Position numbers and translations under genes: made by a program. Shown piece after piece: positions 49,541 through 61,182 of a DNA stretch of 64,000 nt; positions within the stretch are counted from its first letter, which is position 1; each line of letters begins with the position of its first letter. The stretch is from Cardiocondyla obscurior. Its lineage: Eukaryota > Arthropoda > Insecta > Hymenoptera > Formicidae. The notes beneath the pieces were generated by a model. It made no database searches. It was not told the DNA's origin and worked only from the letters and a program-made list of their open reading frames with translations. The stretch is from contig NC_091870.1 in the NCBI RefSeq assembly GCF_019399895.1, forward strand, positions 6,121,001-6,185,000, in the 5' to 3' direction.

Positions 49541-51920
49541 TTTTAATGAAGTTCAGAATATAACTATAATTTCGGCCGGCTATCAATTTCGTGTCTCGGG
49601 GTACAAAGAGGGACGCAGGCGCGCAGGTGTGTCGCCATAATGTGACGGACAGCGGCGGAAATTCGGCGAGATCGGTAAATGAGAATGATCGATACGAGCG
49701 ACCAGACGCGGATAGGATTACCGGGAGATGCGATTTGTTCGGCAAATTATACCGGCAATCACCGACTGTCCCGCTTAATCGAGTCGTTATGCCTTTCTAT
49801 ATAACGCTGAAAGCCAATAAAATCGCGGTCATTCGTCCCGGGGTTATATGGATATATATATATGAGATAGAGGGGGAGGGGGGAAAGCGGAAAAACGCGT
49901 TAAAATGACCAGACACGCCACGGTGGATAAAAATATTTTTTTAATTGTTATGCTCTATGGGCACCATAGGAAGTGCCGTTTGAAGCGCGAGTGGACGGCG
50001 GACCGTCTGTGGCGGTGCAAGTTTTTCCTGCACGGCGGAACCGGGACTGAGGAAGACGCGCGAGAGTGAATTAATACATTAGGGCGCGCGACGGCGTCGC
50101 GGCCGCGATGATGAAAGAGGAAGAAAGCCTCTTTTTGTAACCGGAGCAACAAGTGTCGTATTCCTCTTATTTTTGCGCCGCGCATAAGAATGCCGCGCGT
50201 GTGTGTCCCGGGCTCGGCTACCGGAGGTTAGTTGAAATTTAGTGGGCAGTAAAACTTTCGACGTATATCTCGCAAAGTGGCGGCATCCATCTTGGAAATG
50301 GCCCTGCACGGCACTCCGCCGCGGCGGGGGAAAATGCAAATTGTCGAATATTTATACGGGACGGTCCGCGGGAATGATTTGCATGGCGGCATCGAGCAAC
50401 CCCCTTGGCCGACGACTTCTTTCCCTATTTCTTTCTGCTTTTGAACGCCGAGTGAAACCCAATCAGATTGGGTATATTCTCTGGTATATTCCCCTACGTC
50501 CGTATCACCCCATTCGAGAATTTCGACAAAGTGGAGACGCACGATCGTACTGTGAGAGACGACGCTACTCGTGCGACTCGAATGAATTCTTGAAAGCATC
50601 TGTGCTTTTGTGGACAGATACGAAAAGCTTTTAATTTCGCTTTCGGCCTTGCTCTTGATGTCCAACGACTCATATTTTAATCTATCTCTTTATAGATACT
50701 CTCAAAGAACGTCTTATTACGGTTCACGCGCATTTCTGCGACGCACGCTCGCGCGGCGAGTCTCGTAAAATTTCGCAAAACAACGTTAGGTAGATACGCG
50801 TACGAAACGTATCGCGTAAGGCAAGCGAGATACCGTCCGAATATATTCTCGCGAGTCTTGACGCCGCCGTCTTATCGAGCTGACGCAATTCCGCGACGGT
50901 AGACAGTCTGGCGCGTCGATTTCGGAGCGTCGAACGGCGTCGTTTCGCGCGCGCTGCAATTTCGCGCTCTCTTTTGAAATATAATAAAGCAAACTGGCGC
51001 GTCGGCAGGCGGACCGAGGCGGCGGCGTGGTGCAACAGTTGCAGGATACTCCACGGCCTCCCGTTCTTTCGCTTCCCCTCCGCCGTTCTCCCCCCGACTT
51101 TTTGCGTACGTGGCATTCGGCGGGGTAACGATGCAACGCCGGCATGGCGTTACGGAACGCACGCCGCGACTTTTCCATTTTCCGCGGCGCCTATTTCCGC
51201 CGCAATATCGCGGTTGCACACGCGCCTCTCATGCATTATGCGCGCACAACAGATGTAACGGTCACGATATCACGCATTATGCGTGCGACAGATGTACGTC
51301 GTTCGCGCTCGCGGATCGAGACTCGTATATTTTTAACGAAATTGCCCTGGCGTTTCTCCTCCGCGCGATTTTTTTTGCCTCGTAACACAGTTCGGAAGAA
51401 TAAAATCTGTATTTCAAGTCGCAGAAAGTAGATAAGCGACGTGGCGTAGAAGGTGTATAAAAAAAATTATTTTAAACACCGTTTGATCAAATAATATACC
51501 ATGTTAATTAATTGAAGAATTAATGTAATTATTATTGTAATTGTTATACGATTGCTATAATTTGATGCTATTGCAATTTTCATAATTAGAGATAGATAAT
51601 TGGAGAGGATCGGATTTTAATATCCGCGCGCAACGGCAGCTACGTTGAAGTTTAATTAAGCTTATATTCGATGAAACGCGCCGTAAGACGCGACGCAGAT
51701 AGCTGCGGTGCTTCGCCCGCCGCTATTAGAACAAAGTGAGCAGGTTTAGAGAAGCCCGGGGAAATCGATAGACCGCATTACCCCGTGGTAGAGAGTCCGC
51801 TTCAAAGCTTAAAGTGAGTTCCACGGACGTTCGCGCTGGTTCACGAGATGACATCGTGCATCGGCTGGCGCAAACATGTTTGCATTTGCAATCGTACCGT
51901 ATGTCGCGCTATGCAACTAG

Positions 51921-52263
51921 ATGTACATACACGCTGCGCGGGTACGCGTGCGTACGTGACGTGCACGCATACATACACGCGACATATAGTATTCCGGGCA
52001 TTATAGAGATGGCACAATGCATGTACGCGTATGTGCAACATATAGAGCACATATAGTACATATATATTTATATACATATATAGTATGTATAATTGCAGAT
52101 ACATATGTACACATACGTGGGCACACGCGGGCGCATACGTATGCGTGCACATGCATGCAAATATATAGATATACGCAAATTGCTTGTAATATATTAATGT
52201 ACATACTTGTTCGTGCGCGTATGTGTGCGGGCCCTCACGTACGGGGCTGCCGTGCGTGTTCGT
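51921..52263. repeat. Alternating purine/pyrimidine (TA/TG/CG) low-complexity tract
   Basis: About 340 bases dominated by TACATA, CACG, GTGCG and TATATA units with little homopolymer, so purines and pyrimidines alternate over long stretches. Such DNA can adopt Z-form or cruciforms. The open frames across it are artefacts of the repeat. Confidence 0.65.
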
Positions 52264-55181
52264 GACTGTATATGCATAACGATTATATGCCTATTAGAGG
52301 AGTACAGGGGAGTATACATATATACAATACAGGCATAGAGGAGGAGGAAGGAAGAGGGGCAAGATCGTGGGGGACGGCACCATTACTGGTATTGATGAGC
52401 AACCGGCCAGAGGAATTGGTTCAGCACGTGTGATCGATCTGGCTAATCTCCCTTTGCGGACAGCCAGATGCTAATCTTCGATCGATATCAGAGATAGGAT
52501 GCGAAATTGCGTTAGCTGCCGCAAAAGCTTGCGACTGTGAGAAACTATTACCGCCGAAATGCATCCGGCGACAGGCGATTGAGCCGTGGATTCATAGTTG
52601 ATGAGGTATCGATCTACGTAAGGCTGCTTGGGCTAGGGCCAGGGGCATCGCGCCGCTCGCTTTGGGATTCGCGCTCGATCTGGGCACCGTCGAGAATGCA
52701 ATTCGCGTTCCTAGGAAATGAATCCGACATTTGCTAGGCTTTACGTTACATCGTCGCGCCGATTGTCACGTTACGTTTGATATTCGAAATGAGAACGGGC
52801 ACCGACGAACGTACGTATATAAAAATAGGCACGATTGCACCATTTTGCGGAAGGTCGGGGATTCTCCTTGCTATCGGCTTCAGATCCCGAGAAATAGCGG
52901 CCCTCGGCATCTTCGCGCGCCGGAACGAAATGAGGCACTTTGCTAAATTAAAGCGCGAACGTCACGCAACTCGCGACCTCGTGGTAACGCGTGTGCGCGT
53001 ACGTGCACGCGACGCAACGTACGCGCGTAGGAAGGTGTTGCACGCGCGCGTGAATGCGCGGCAAGCTCGCCCGCCGAGAGATTCGCCGCGGTTATCTGCC
53101 CCGGCTCGTTACGCCGAATTAACACCGACATTCTTTATCTCGTAATCGGAGGCCGCCAGGCTCGCGCGATCGTGCGGCCTGCCAGCGCGGGTAAACATCA
53201 CGCAGTCGTTCAATGCGCCATGAAAACGATTCGATTACGTCTGTATTGAAAATTTCCATGGGAATTAGCTCTTTCGGTAATTGGTAAAAATCAATCGTTA
53301 CGGAGGTGTTAAGTATCATCTGTGTCTTCTCGATTTTTCACTCATTGTTACAACTTGATCGCCCCGTTCAATAATTCATGCGACATTCAGACGCAGGGTG
53401 ACGGTGGAAATTTAAATATGATGATATTGAGCGATCATGCAAATGACTGTTTAATAACACGTTAACAGAAAGTCATATTTTATCAGGCTCTCGATAGGTA
53501 AAAACGCGAGGCTGTGCTATTTAACTCTTCAACGATCGATTTATGCAAATCTCGTCTCACGAGGGTCAACATTATTGCACAACAGAATGCATTGCTCGAC
53601 GCGCTCGACGTGTGAATATACAATTCGCTTATATTTGTGTATATTACACAAGGTGACTGTGGAGAGAGCAATTTGCCGATAACAAAGCGCGCTCCGCTCA
53701 TTAGAAATTCATATATACAGCCGTATCTTTACCGTATCATCGATCGTCGCTTTTATTGTCGGCTAATGCGACGTGTAATTGAGAAGCCCCGCGCTGCACA
53801 GCGAGGGCCACGCGGGACAAAGCCATGAAACGCGAGATTTACTTTATTGCACGCAGGTGACGTAATTCACGGGGCTACTGTTGCGAATTAATACCGATCG
53901 TCGCGCTGCCCGCGCCGATAAAAATAAATAATCGACCGTACTTATTTACGAAGTGAACGCGTTGGGCGCTATCACGATTTTCCACCCAAGTACTCGTCGG
54001 ACGTATATCCGGCTAGTCCCATTCGCCCGAACAATACCTTTCGATCTAATACGTTACCCCTCGCGCGATTTAATACGCGACGGCTCGCGCTCATTATTAT
54101 AATTTTTTTTTTTTTTTTTATTCGTGTCATCAGCCGCTCGAAATATCGAAGGCAAATAATTTATTTGGCTCAACGTATCTCTCGAAACTTCTCCGTAGTC
54201 CGCGTTTGTACGAGAAGTGAAATTCGATTGCGACGATTGCGACTCGTTTTAGTTACATTTTCAATGAGCCGGCCGGCCGGGACAATCTCGTTGCGCCGCG
54301 ATCGATTAAAATATTTTCGTTTAAGCGCACAGTTGGTCGGCGCCGTAACGAGTGATTCGTATCAGAGTTGATTGTAAATTGAGCGCGAAACCGCCGTTGA
54401 TTGGTTTAAAATCGGATCATCGCGACTCCGTTCGTCGCCGATCGGTCACTCGCGGTTGCATCTATCGTTCGTGCAGTGCATCGTCGACGATGAGGGACCG
54501 GGAGGAGGTGGGGGGGGGGAGGGCGAAGGTGCACCCTCGAAGGGTCGGACGGTGCAATGGGAGGGTCGGACCGTCCGTACCAACGGGGATGCTCGTGTGC
54601 TTCCCTAAAATGAATTACGTGAACGTGGATCAGTTGCCAGGCAACGTCTCTCTCGCCGCCGTAACCCCGTAATGCACTCGCGCTGCAGGCCACGGTTTTT
54701 GTTTGTACTAGGAAATCACCCTGTCAGGTGCGCGTCCGAGAGCTACGCGCGCGATCGGAGAACTCGCGAATTTCCGTACGCAATGCTGCATTCTCGATGC
54801 GCAAATTTCACGACGCGCTCGAGAACCATAATGATCGATATGCAGATCGAGCGATCGTTTGTGTACTTGCGAGGGAGCGCGGATTCCCTTGAGGTCATGC
54901 GGTAATTAACGGAGTTAACAGTCAATTCGAATTCAACGACCGTAAGCCCGGTTAGATTTCGTAAAACCCGCTGGTGCATTGGCGATGCCTCTCCTCGCTT
55001 CACGAACTCAAATGGCTTTGAAAATAAATTGAGAAAGGGGTGTATTCTATTTCTTACGTTTCTCATCTCTCATTTTTTCGAGTCTGCGGCTATTTTTTCT
55101 ACTTTTGAATGCGTTCCCACAATGTGCATCCTCGCCTTCCTACTAGTTTCACGGTTGTAACTATGATTTGCTTGCCTACCC

Positions 55182-55220
55182 TTCTCTCTCTCTCCCTCTC
55201 CCTCTCTCCCTCGCTCTTCC
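55182..55220. repeat. (CT)n / pyrimidine tract
   Basis: CT repeat with CCCT interruptions, all pyrimidine on the plus strand except one G near the right end. Confidence 0.75.
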
Positions 55221-57076
55221 TCGCGAGAAGCGGCTTTTAAAGTTTCAACCCTAAAAGTGTTTTACGCTTGACGTCACCCATTGATCGAATTTAAAACTGA
55301 TGCGTGCCCGGGCACCCGTTCGAATGACATCGCTTTGACACCCGGATGTACTGATTTTACAAGCAGGCACGCGGCGGAAACGGATTCTGGGAATGAAATT
55401 TAGGGTTGAAAAAAAGGACGGGCCGAGGGGAAGGGCGGGAGAGAAGAATAAGGGATGGAGAGAGCGAATGTGAGAGCGAAAGCCACACGAAGGGACGAAG
55501 GGGTACGCGGAAGTGCTTTTCGTTCACGTTCAACATAGTTATACGCCCACGTAACATCGCTACTGACAAGCGTAGCGAATTATCTACTTTCGTGCGATAA
55601 TTTCGTACGTTGATTGTAGAATTCTCTAATGCAGGAAGCTTGTTACTCTCACAGATTTGTTATATTATGCATTCTTACTGTAGAATATGCAAGACAAATT
55701 TTTACTCGTGTAATACTTAACGATATAATTCAGAAATTAATTAAATAACATATTAATAAAATATCGAAGCGATACGATTAAATTAATTTTTTTGCATCTA
55801 CTTGATTTTGTTTTTCTAAATTTGAAGATAGAAATTATCGTTATCAAAGAACAATCTTAAATTTGTTATTAATCTCCAAATTTTTCTTTTTAAGATTCAA
55901 ATTCTAGAAAAAAAAAAAAAAAAAAACACTGGGTTTTTAAAGACTAATGACACGTGTTGTATTGAGCAGAATTTATTCACTGGAAATGTATGTGCGTGCA
56001 ATAATGAATTCCGATCATATATTTTCCGACGGTCCATCGCGTCTTAATTAGCCATTAATTCGATTTTATTAATCGCATTGTATCGCATGGTATTAGGATG
56101 AAGCACCGTGCGATTTTCGAATTCCCTCTGTTGTTTGAGGTTCGTCCGTTGCGCCAATTTGCGCCCGAGCATTCGCGAATGTCGAGCAGTTCGTACTTTT
56201 CTCGCGTCGCAATGTAATGAAGAGCGCATCGTGTGCGATTAACGGCGTGAATGCTATGCAGAACGCCGCGCAATTATCGTATTTTGCTGATTAGTACCTG
56301 CGTAATTGTAATTAACTGTATTTTCACGAATGAATGCCCGCTATTTTCATTATTTATGATTCAGAGTCCGCTACTTTTACGAAAATCCAATAAATTGCTG
56401 CAACGCAGAATTTATTTCACGAATTATAAAAAATAAAATAAAAAAATTTGCATATTTTTTATTTACATTTATTGAAGTAAAGTTTAAAATGCAAAATCGA
56501 ACGTGGTCGAGCAACGCGTCATTATGTTCAATTAACGAAAGATCGAACCGCGACTGACGGAATGATTGTGTCGTCATAGTCAAGCGTTTTTAAACTCCGG
56601 CGTATTGGCATGAACACGCGATACGACAGACTTTGGCATCTTGTCGATTGTCAGCGAATGATTATTCACGCCGGGACCATTTGGCTTCGCTAGATTACTC
56701 GGGCGGCGTATTGACAAACGGATTAACGTCAAGTTGACTTAGTATCATCGATAAGGAGGCGATAACCGATACGTAATTGTGACGAAATGGCCAGACGAGA
56801 GCCGCGGTCGCGGCAGGCGGTCTTTATCTTTGGCCGCGGGGCTTTTCGCGGTTTATATCGACTGTCAACGTCAAATCGTAAAATGTGAGAACGGCCCTTT
56901 GCATACAGCGCGACGAATCACGAGATTGGATGTGTCACGACTTTTATGCGCGTCCAGACGACGATCCTTATCCCCGGTTCGCACTCTCAGCCGATCGTTA
57001 CTGAATTTTCACGCTTTGCTACGCACACTTTACGAGGAGTCTCCCGCATTTTCGTGACGAGCGATTCACTCGTGAT

Positions 57077-57107
57077 AAAAAAAAAAAAAAAAAAAAAAAT
57101 AAAAAAA
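57077..57107. repeat. Poly(A) run
   Basis: More than 20 consecutive A, one T, then seven A. No upstream gene relic was seen, so a processed-transcript insertion is not supported. Confidence 0.7.
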
Positions 57108-57498
57108 TGATTAAAAATGTGTACGTATTATAATTTGTCGTCGCAACGGAAAATTACTGTCGGCGTATAATACCGCAATAAACCGCAGTAAATGTTTTTC
57201 TGTAGAAGTCCTCGTATTTGCTATCCCAACAAAAATCGCTTTCTCGCTTTGATCAAGTATATTACGAGAAACCTATAAAATTCGAGGAACTCCCTGGGCT
57301 GCGTTATCCGAAAGCCTACGGACCGCGCTTTATCTCCCGAATGTAAAGAAGCGCTCCGCTGATACGGTTGGAAACTTGCTGCGCCGGACCGTATTTACCG
57401 AGAACTTTTCCTGAAGAATCGCACACAAAGGGCCTTCCCGGTGGGCCACCGCGGGTTACTTTCGTGTAAACAGCAATCTCTTCTCCGCGACGGCGTGG

Positions 57499-57523
57499 CA
57501 GGGTGGAGGGGGAGGGGGAGGGC
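57499..57523 (+). other. G-quadruplex-prone run
   Basis: GGG, GGGGG, GGGGG and GGG with one- to three-base loops. Confidence 0.5.
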
Positions 57524-60292
57524 GAGAAGCGGGCGGAACGTTATCGCGGGATTATTTCTTTCATTCATCTCGGTGACTTAAGGATTCTAAGAATAAAATA
57601 TGCAGGCCGCGTCTTTAGAAGGGGCACGTAGCTCTTCAACGGCCCACGGCCGTTTTCTGGTAATTACGTCGGTTAATTGCAGAGGCCGGCCTCGCTCGCG
57701 CCGCTTGTTACTCGCCGAGTACGCCGGTATCCCGTCGCCGCCGCTGGTAGGTAGCAAAAGAATGTTTACGGGTGTCGGGTATTCGCCGACTGTTAAAGTA
57801 TAATAGGACGTATGCCTGTAGGCGCCTCTTTTAGGCTTCGAGGATTAACATCGCTAATTGTTAGTCTCAAAGGATGGAAAGAGCCCACCGGTAAGCCGTT
57901 CCAAGGGGCAGTGTCCCGGAAAATTAAGGATTAGCAGTCAGTTCCGGAGAGAAAGAGTGCCGTTCGGGGGCGGTTATTACTTCATGCCCATGTGATGGGC
58001 GTAATACGCCGCTGTAAAATATGCCTTCTTAGAACTCCCGTGCACAAAGGGTTTAGCCTTTAAGAGGCGCGGTGAAATATTGGCGGCGTAAGGCGCTTGG
58101 AAGTGATCCAGTGTTTTAAAATTCAAAGGGAGAATATTTCGCGCTCACGAGCTGCCTTTGAATCCTTGAAGGTGTTACGTGAAAGCACGGCTAATAATAG
58201 GGTGACTTATTTATATAGTTTTGTCGAGACGCAAAGGCGCTAAAATCCCGTTACTCATTTTCTGAGACGAATATCGGAAAGGCTATTTTATCGCACGACT
58301 ACGTGAATTATTTTCGCGGAACTCTATCGAAAGTATTGAAGTTTGGATTTACCGTGCTTTTAAGATACGTCTGGAACATTGTTTTAAAACACTGCGCTAT
58401 CATTCTCATATTACTGTTTGCCTTTAGATTTACAGAGAGGGAGATTCTCGGATTTATACGATAAGAATACTCGTTCTTATTCATCTGCCTCCAAAATATC
58501 ACGTTACGCCTAGTATCAAGTTACGGTTTATCAAGTTTTCAAACGCACAAAAATATTTAAAAGCTAGTATCAAATTCCAAGTTACTAAGTTATCATAAAA
58601 TATTGACCGGCACGCTGCAAATAGGAAAAGAGAATTAAATCTTGACGTATAGGATCATAACGCATTCAATACGGTGCGTGTAACGCGATACTTGCGAAAA
58701 CAGCAATAAACATCCCTCTTATATTTGTGCATTCGGATTATTGTTAAAAATTTACCGTTATTTATTATACTCTATATACTTTATGAACCGAATATTCGGG
58801 CGTGCAGAACAGACGGTTCCAAAATTAAGATGGCCATTTACCTTTTCATTTCCCGAGAAGCACTTGATAATAATACGCACGTATTCGCACACGTTTGCAC
58901 GCGGATTAATGATATACGATCGTTCGAGTGCGTAGTGTAACGTAATGTAAATTGCGACACGCAAAGTTTTGCTCGGAGCGCGCAGCCTCGGATTACCGGG
59001 ACTGCTTTCACAACTTGCCCGCAAAGTAATTAAGAATATATCAGCGCGTTTATGAATCGTAGCATGCCGCATGAATGGTCGATAGCCGACAAGCGATAGA
59101 CTGATTTCGTCGCCCTCACTCTGTTAAGCGTGCGTCCACGCTCTCTCATATATCAAGCGGTACGTCATGCGTTGCAATTACTCGAACAATAGCGCTTTCA
59201 AGACACGCGTTTCCCCGTCAATTAGAAACCGTTGAAACCGCGGTGCCACTCGCAACATTAGAATTTACTCGTGTTTTATTTATACGCTGGCCTACGAGTC
59301 GGTAGCGCCAATTTTCGGAAGACTCATTCCGTAGAATTTGCACGAAAACAATTCCCCCGTTATCTCAGCAGATAGCGAAACACGAAAAACTACTTTAATA
59401 TGCGACCGCTCACGCTACCCGGTAATTTTCTCCTAATTGAAATCAAGCAGGTAATTAAATTAAACGAATTAAAATAAAAGAATGATGTACGACGTGAAAT
59501 TATTTAATACTATAATTTATCTTAAAAATGTTTCTTCCTGAAATAAAACTTTTTTTTTTCTTTTTTCTTTTTTTAAAATTAATTTACTGTTTTATCGAAC
59601 TCCGCGCTTCTGGAAAAATATTCAATACCAATCGTATTTAAAATATGGGATCGGACTTTGAAGTTCTTGAGCGACTTTCGTTCCTATTGCGTGAAATCTG
59701 ATTACATAATAATTGTATATTCATATGTTAAACATACACGCGCCTGATCGAAGATTACTTTCTCTCGAGTTATTCCCCTTCGCTCCATTTATCGGCGCGT
59801 CTATCACGTCATCATTGAATTCGTGCCGAGTTGATTCGCGAGGTTTAGAAATGCAAATTAAACGGGACAAGGAAAACACGACGGTGCATTATCGCGCGTC
59901 AGAAGTCGCTGAACGGAACGGAAGAGACGCGAGCGCGGGAATGAGCGGCAGCAGACGACGCGCGCTGCGGATAAAAGTGTGATGAACGATAGATCTTCAT
60001 TAGGCTGCAACGGTGCATAAGTCACGCGACGGGGGGGCGCGACTTTTAGCCACCCTTGTAATTCCCCGGCACGTACATAAGCACGTTCACGGATACACGA
60101 TAATAACGCGATCGGTACAGATAACTTCTTCGCCGTCACACGTCGCGTCGGGCTCAATCGTTTGTATTAAAAAATAATAATTCTCATTTAACGTTGCTTA
60201 CGAAATTTATAATACTAGAAGAAACCATGCGTGCGCTATTTTTTAAACGACCACAATTACAAACTATGAAAAAAAAGAATAATGCGACTTAC

Positions 60293-60777
60293 CAATCTGC
60301 ATGAGCTTCAGCGGAGTTGTAGAGTTCCGCCGGTGACTGTAACATAAAATAAAACATATTAATGTAGACATGTTATTTAAATTAAAGTATTGAAATTAAA
60401 GTATTTAAATTTAAAGTAAAGGTAAAGCTTTATTTTTTTTTAAAGATTTTCTAAAAAAAAAAAATTTATATTTACCTAAAAGTTGCTCCGCCGATGCATG
60501 ATGCTCTTCCCGAGCCTGCTTCTCCTCTCAGATGGGACGTGTCGAGCCATTTTTTCGCGCACAAGTCACTCGCGAACACCCCGACCGTGATTTTACAATC
60601 GCGAAAATTATTCATCACCTTGGCGCGATCCTGTTCGGCACTCGCGTTTAGAATAAAACCGTCCGAATACTGTACGGAACTCCCGGAACGACCGACGAAC
60701 CGACTGCGGTTCGTATAATTATTAATATCGGCGGTGACGACACTTTCGTTGTCAGCAGTAAATGCAACTGCGTCGAT
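60293..60777 (-). CDS. Two internal exons of an unidentified minus-strand gene
   Basis: Exon A (60777-60476, 302 bases) follows a good acceptor (tttttgttacag) and ends at AG|gtaaat. Exon B (60336-60293, 44 bases) has acceptor ttatgttacag and donor ATTG|gtaagt. They join in phase to about 115 residues. Exon A includes SSVQYSDGFILNASAEQDRA and KKWLDTSHLRGEAG. The junction creates SHRRNSTTPLKLMQI, whose RRNS fits a PKA-type phosphorylation site. Introns are AT-rich while exon A is GC-richer, as in the confirmed genes here. I do not recognise the family. The 5' exons must lie at higher coordinates or beyond the window, and the 3' exons below 60293 were not found. Confidence 0.5.
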
Positions 60778-61104
60778 CTGTAACAAAAAAAATATATATA
60801 TAATTTAATAAGCAGCAACAATAGAATCAGTTAATTTAAGCGTTACACCAATTTTTTATAGATAAGATAAGATTTCTCGCAGACGATAATTGATCAAACT
60901 TGCTGCAAGGTATAAAGTAAAATAGTCTAAGATGTTTATGATTAAATGTATATGTAATTAAAACTATTGCCTGTGAGACCGATGGTTAATTATTAAATTA
61001 AATATTCAAATTAACTATCTTTTTCTAAAATTTTGATTTTTATAAAATATGGATATAATTTATTGGTCATAGATTAGCACTGAGGAAGAAGATACTTATA
61101 AATC
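60778..61104. other. AT-rich stretch upstream of tRNA-Ala
   Basis: Likely intron of the unidentified minus-strand gene together with the 5' flank of tRNA-Ala. Nothing else is recognisable. Confidence 0.5.
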
Positions 61105-61176
61105 GGGGATGTAGCTCAGTGGTAGAGCGTTCGCTTTGCATGTGAAAGGTCCCGGGTTCGATCCCCGGCATCTCCA
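61105..61176 (+). tRNA. tRNA-Ala (anticodon TGC)
   Basis: A 72-base cloverleaf. The acceptor arm GGGGATG pairs with CATCTCC, giving the G3:U70 wobble pair that identifies tRNA-Ala. The discriminator is A. The anticodon is TGC in CTTTGCATG. The A-box (TAGCTCAGTGGTAGAGC) and B-box (GGTTCGATCCC) are intact. No intron. Confidence 0.98.
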
Positions 61177-61182
61177 TTTTTT
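61177..61182 (+). terminator. Pol III terminator of tRNA-Ala
   Basis: Six T residues directly after the discriminator base. Confidence 0.8.

Larger units (their letters stand above)
33103..59858. promoter_or_regulatory. Dispersed cluster of perfect POU octamers (ATGCAAAT)
   Basis: Perfect octamers, either strand, at 33103, 34510, 43584, 50334, 50377, 52155, 53437, 53543 and 59851. This is the classical binding site of POU-homeodomain factors. Two pairs are close together (50334/50377 and 53437/53543). Confidence 0.4.
32302..60292. other. Gene-poor CpG-rich region, probable long intron / regulatory landscape
   Basis: Nearly 28 kb without a coding exon that passes splice and composition checks. 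The DNA is CpG-rich, broken by poly(T)/poly(A) runs (for example 33421-33455, 36366-36455, 40322-40373 and 57077-57107). Many homeodomain-like TAATTA/ATTA cores and POU octamers are scattered through it. Long open frames on both strands here are a by-product of high GC and simple sequence. Distinct motifs are listed separately. If the exon at 32180 is real, most of this is its first intron; the minus-strand exons at 60.3-60.8 kb suggest another gene begins beyond it. Confidence 0.5.

Noticed and set aside
51814..52265. Cys/His/Tyr-rich open frames
   Set aside because: Direct translation of TG/CA/TA alternation; low-complexity artefact.
57077..57107. Poly(A) run as the tail of a retroposed gene
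   Set aside because: No gene-like sequence or target duplication precedes it; the nearby 56.8-57.06 kb open frame is unrecognised.
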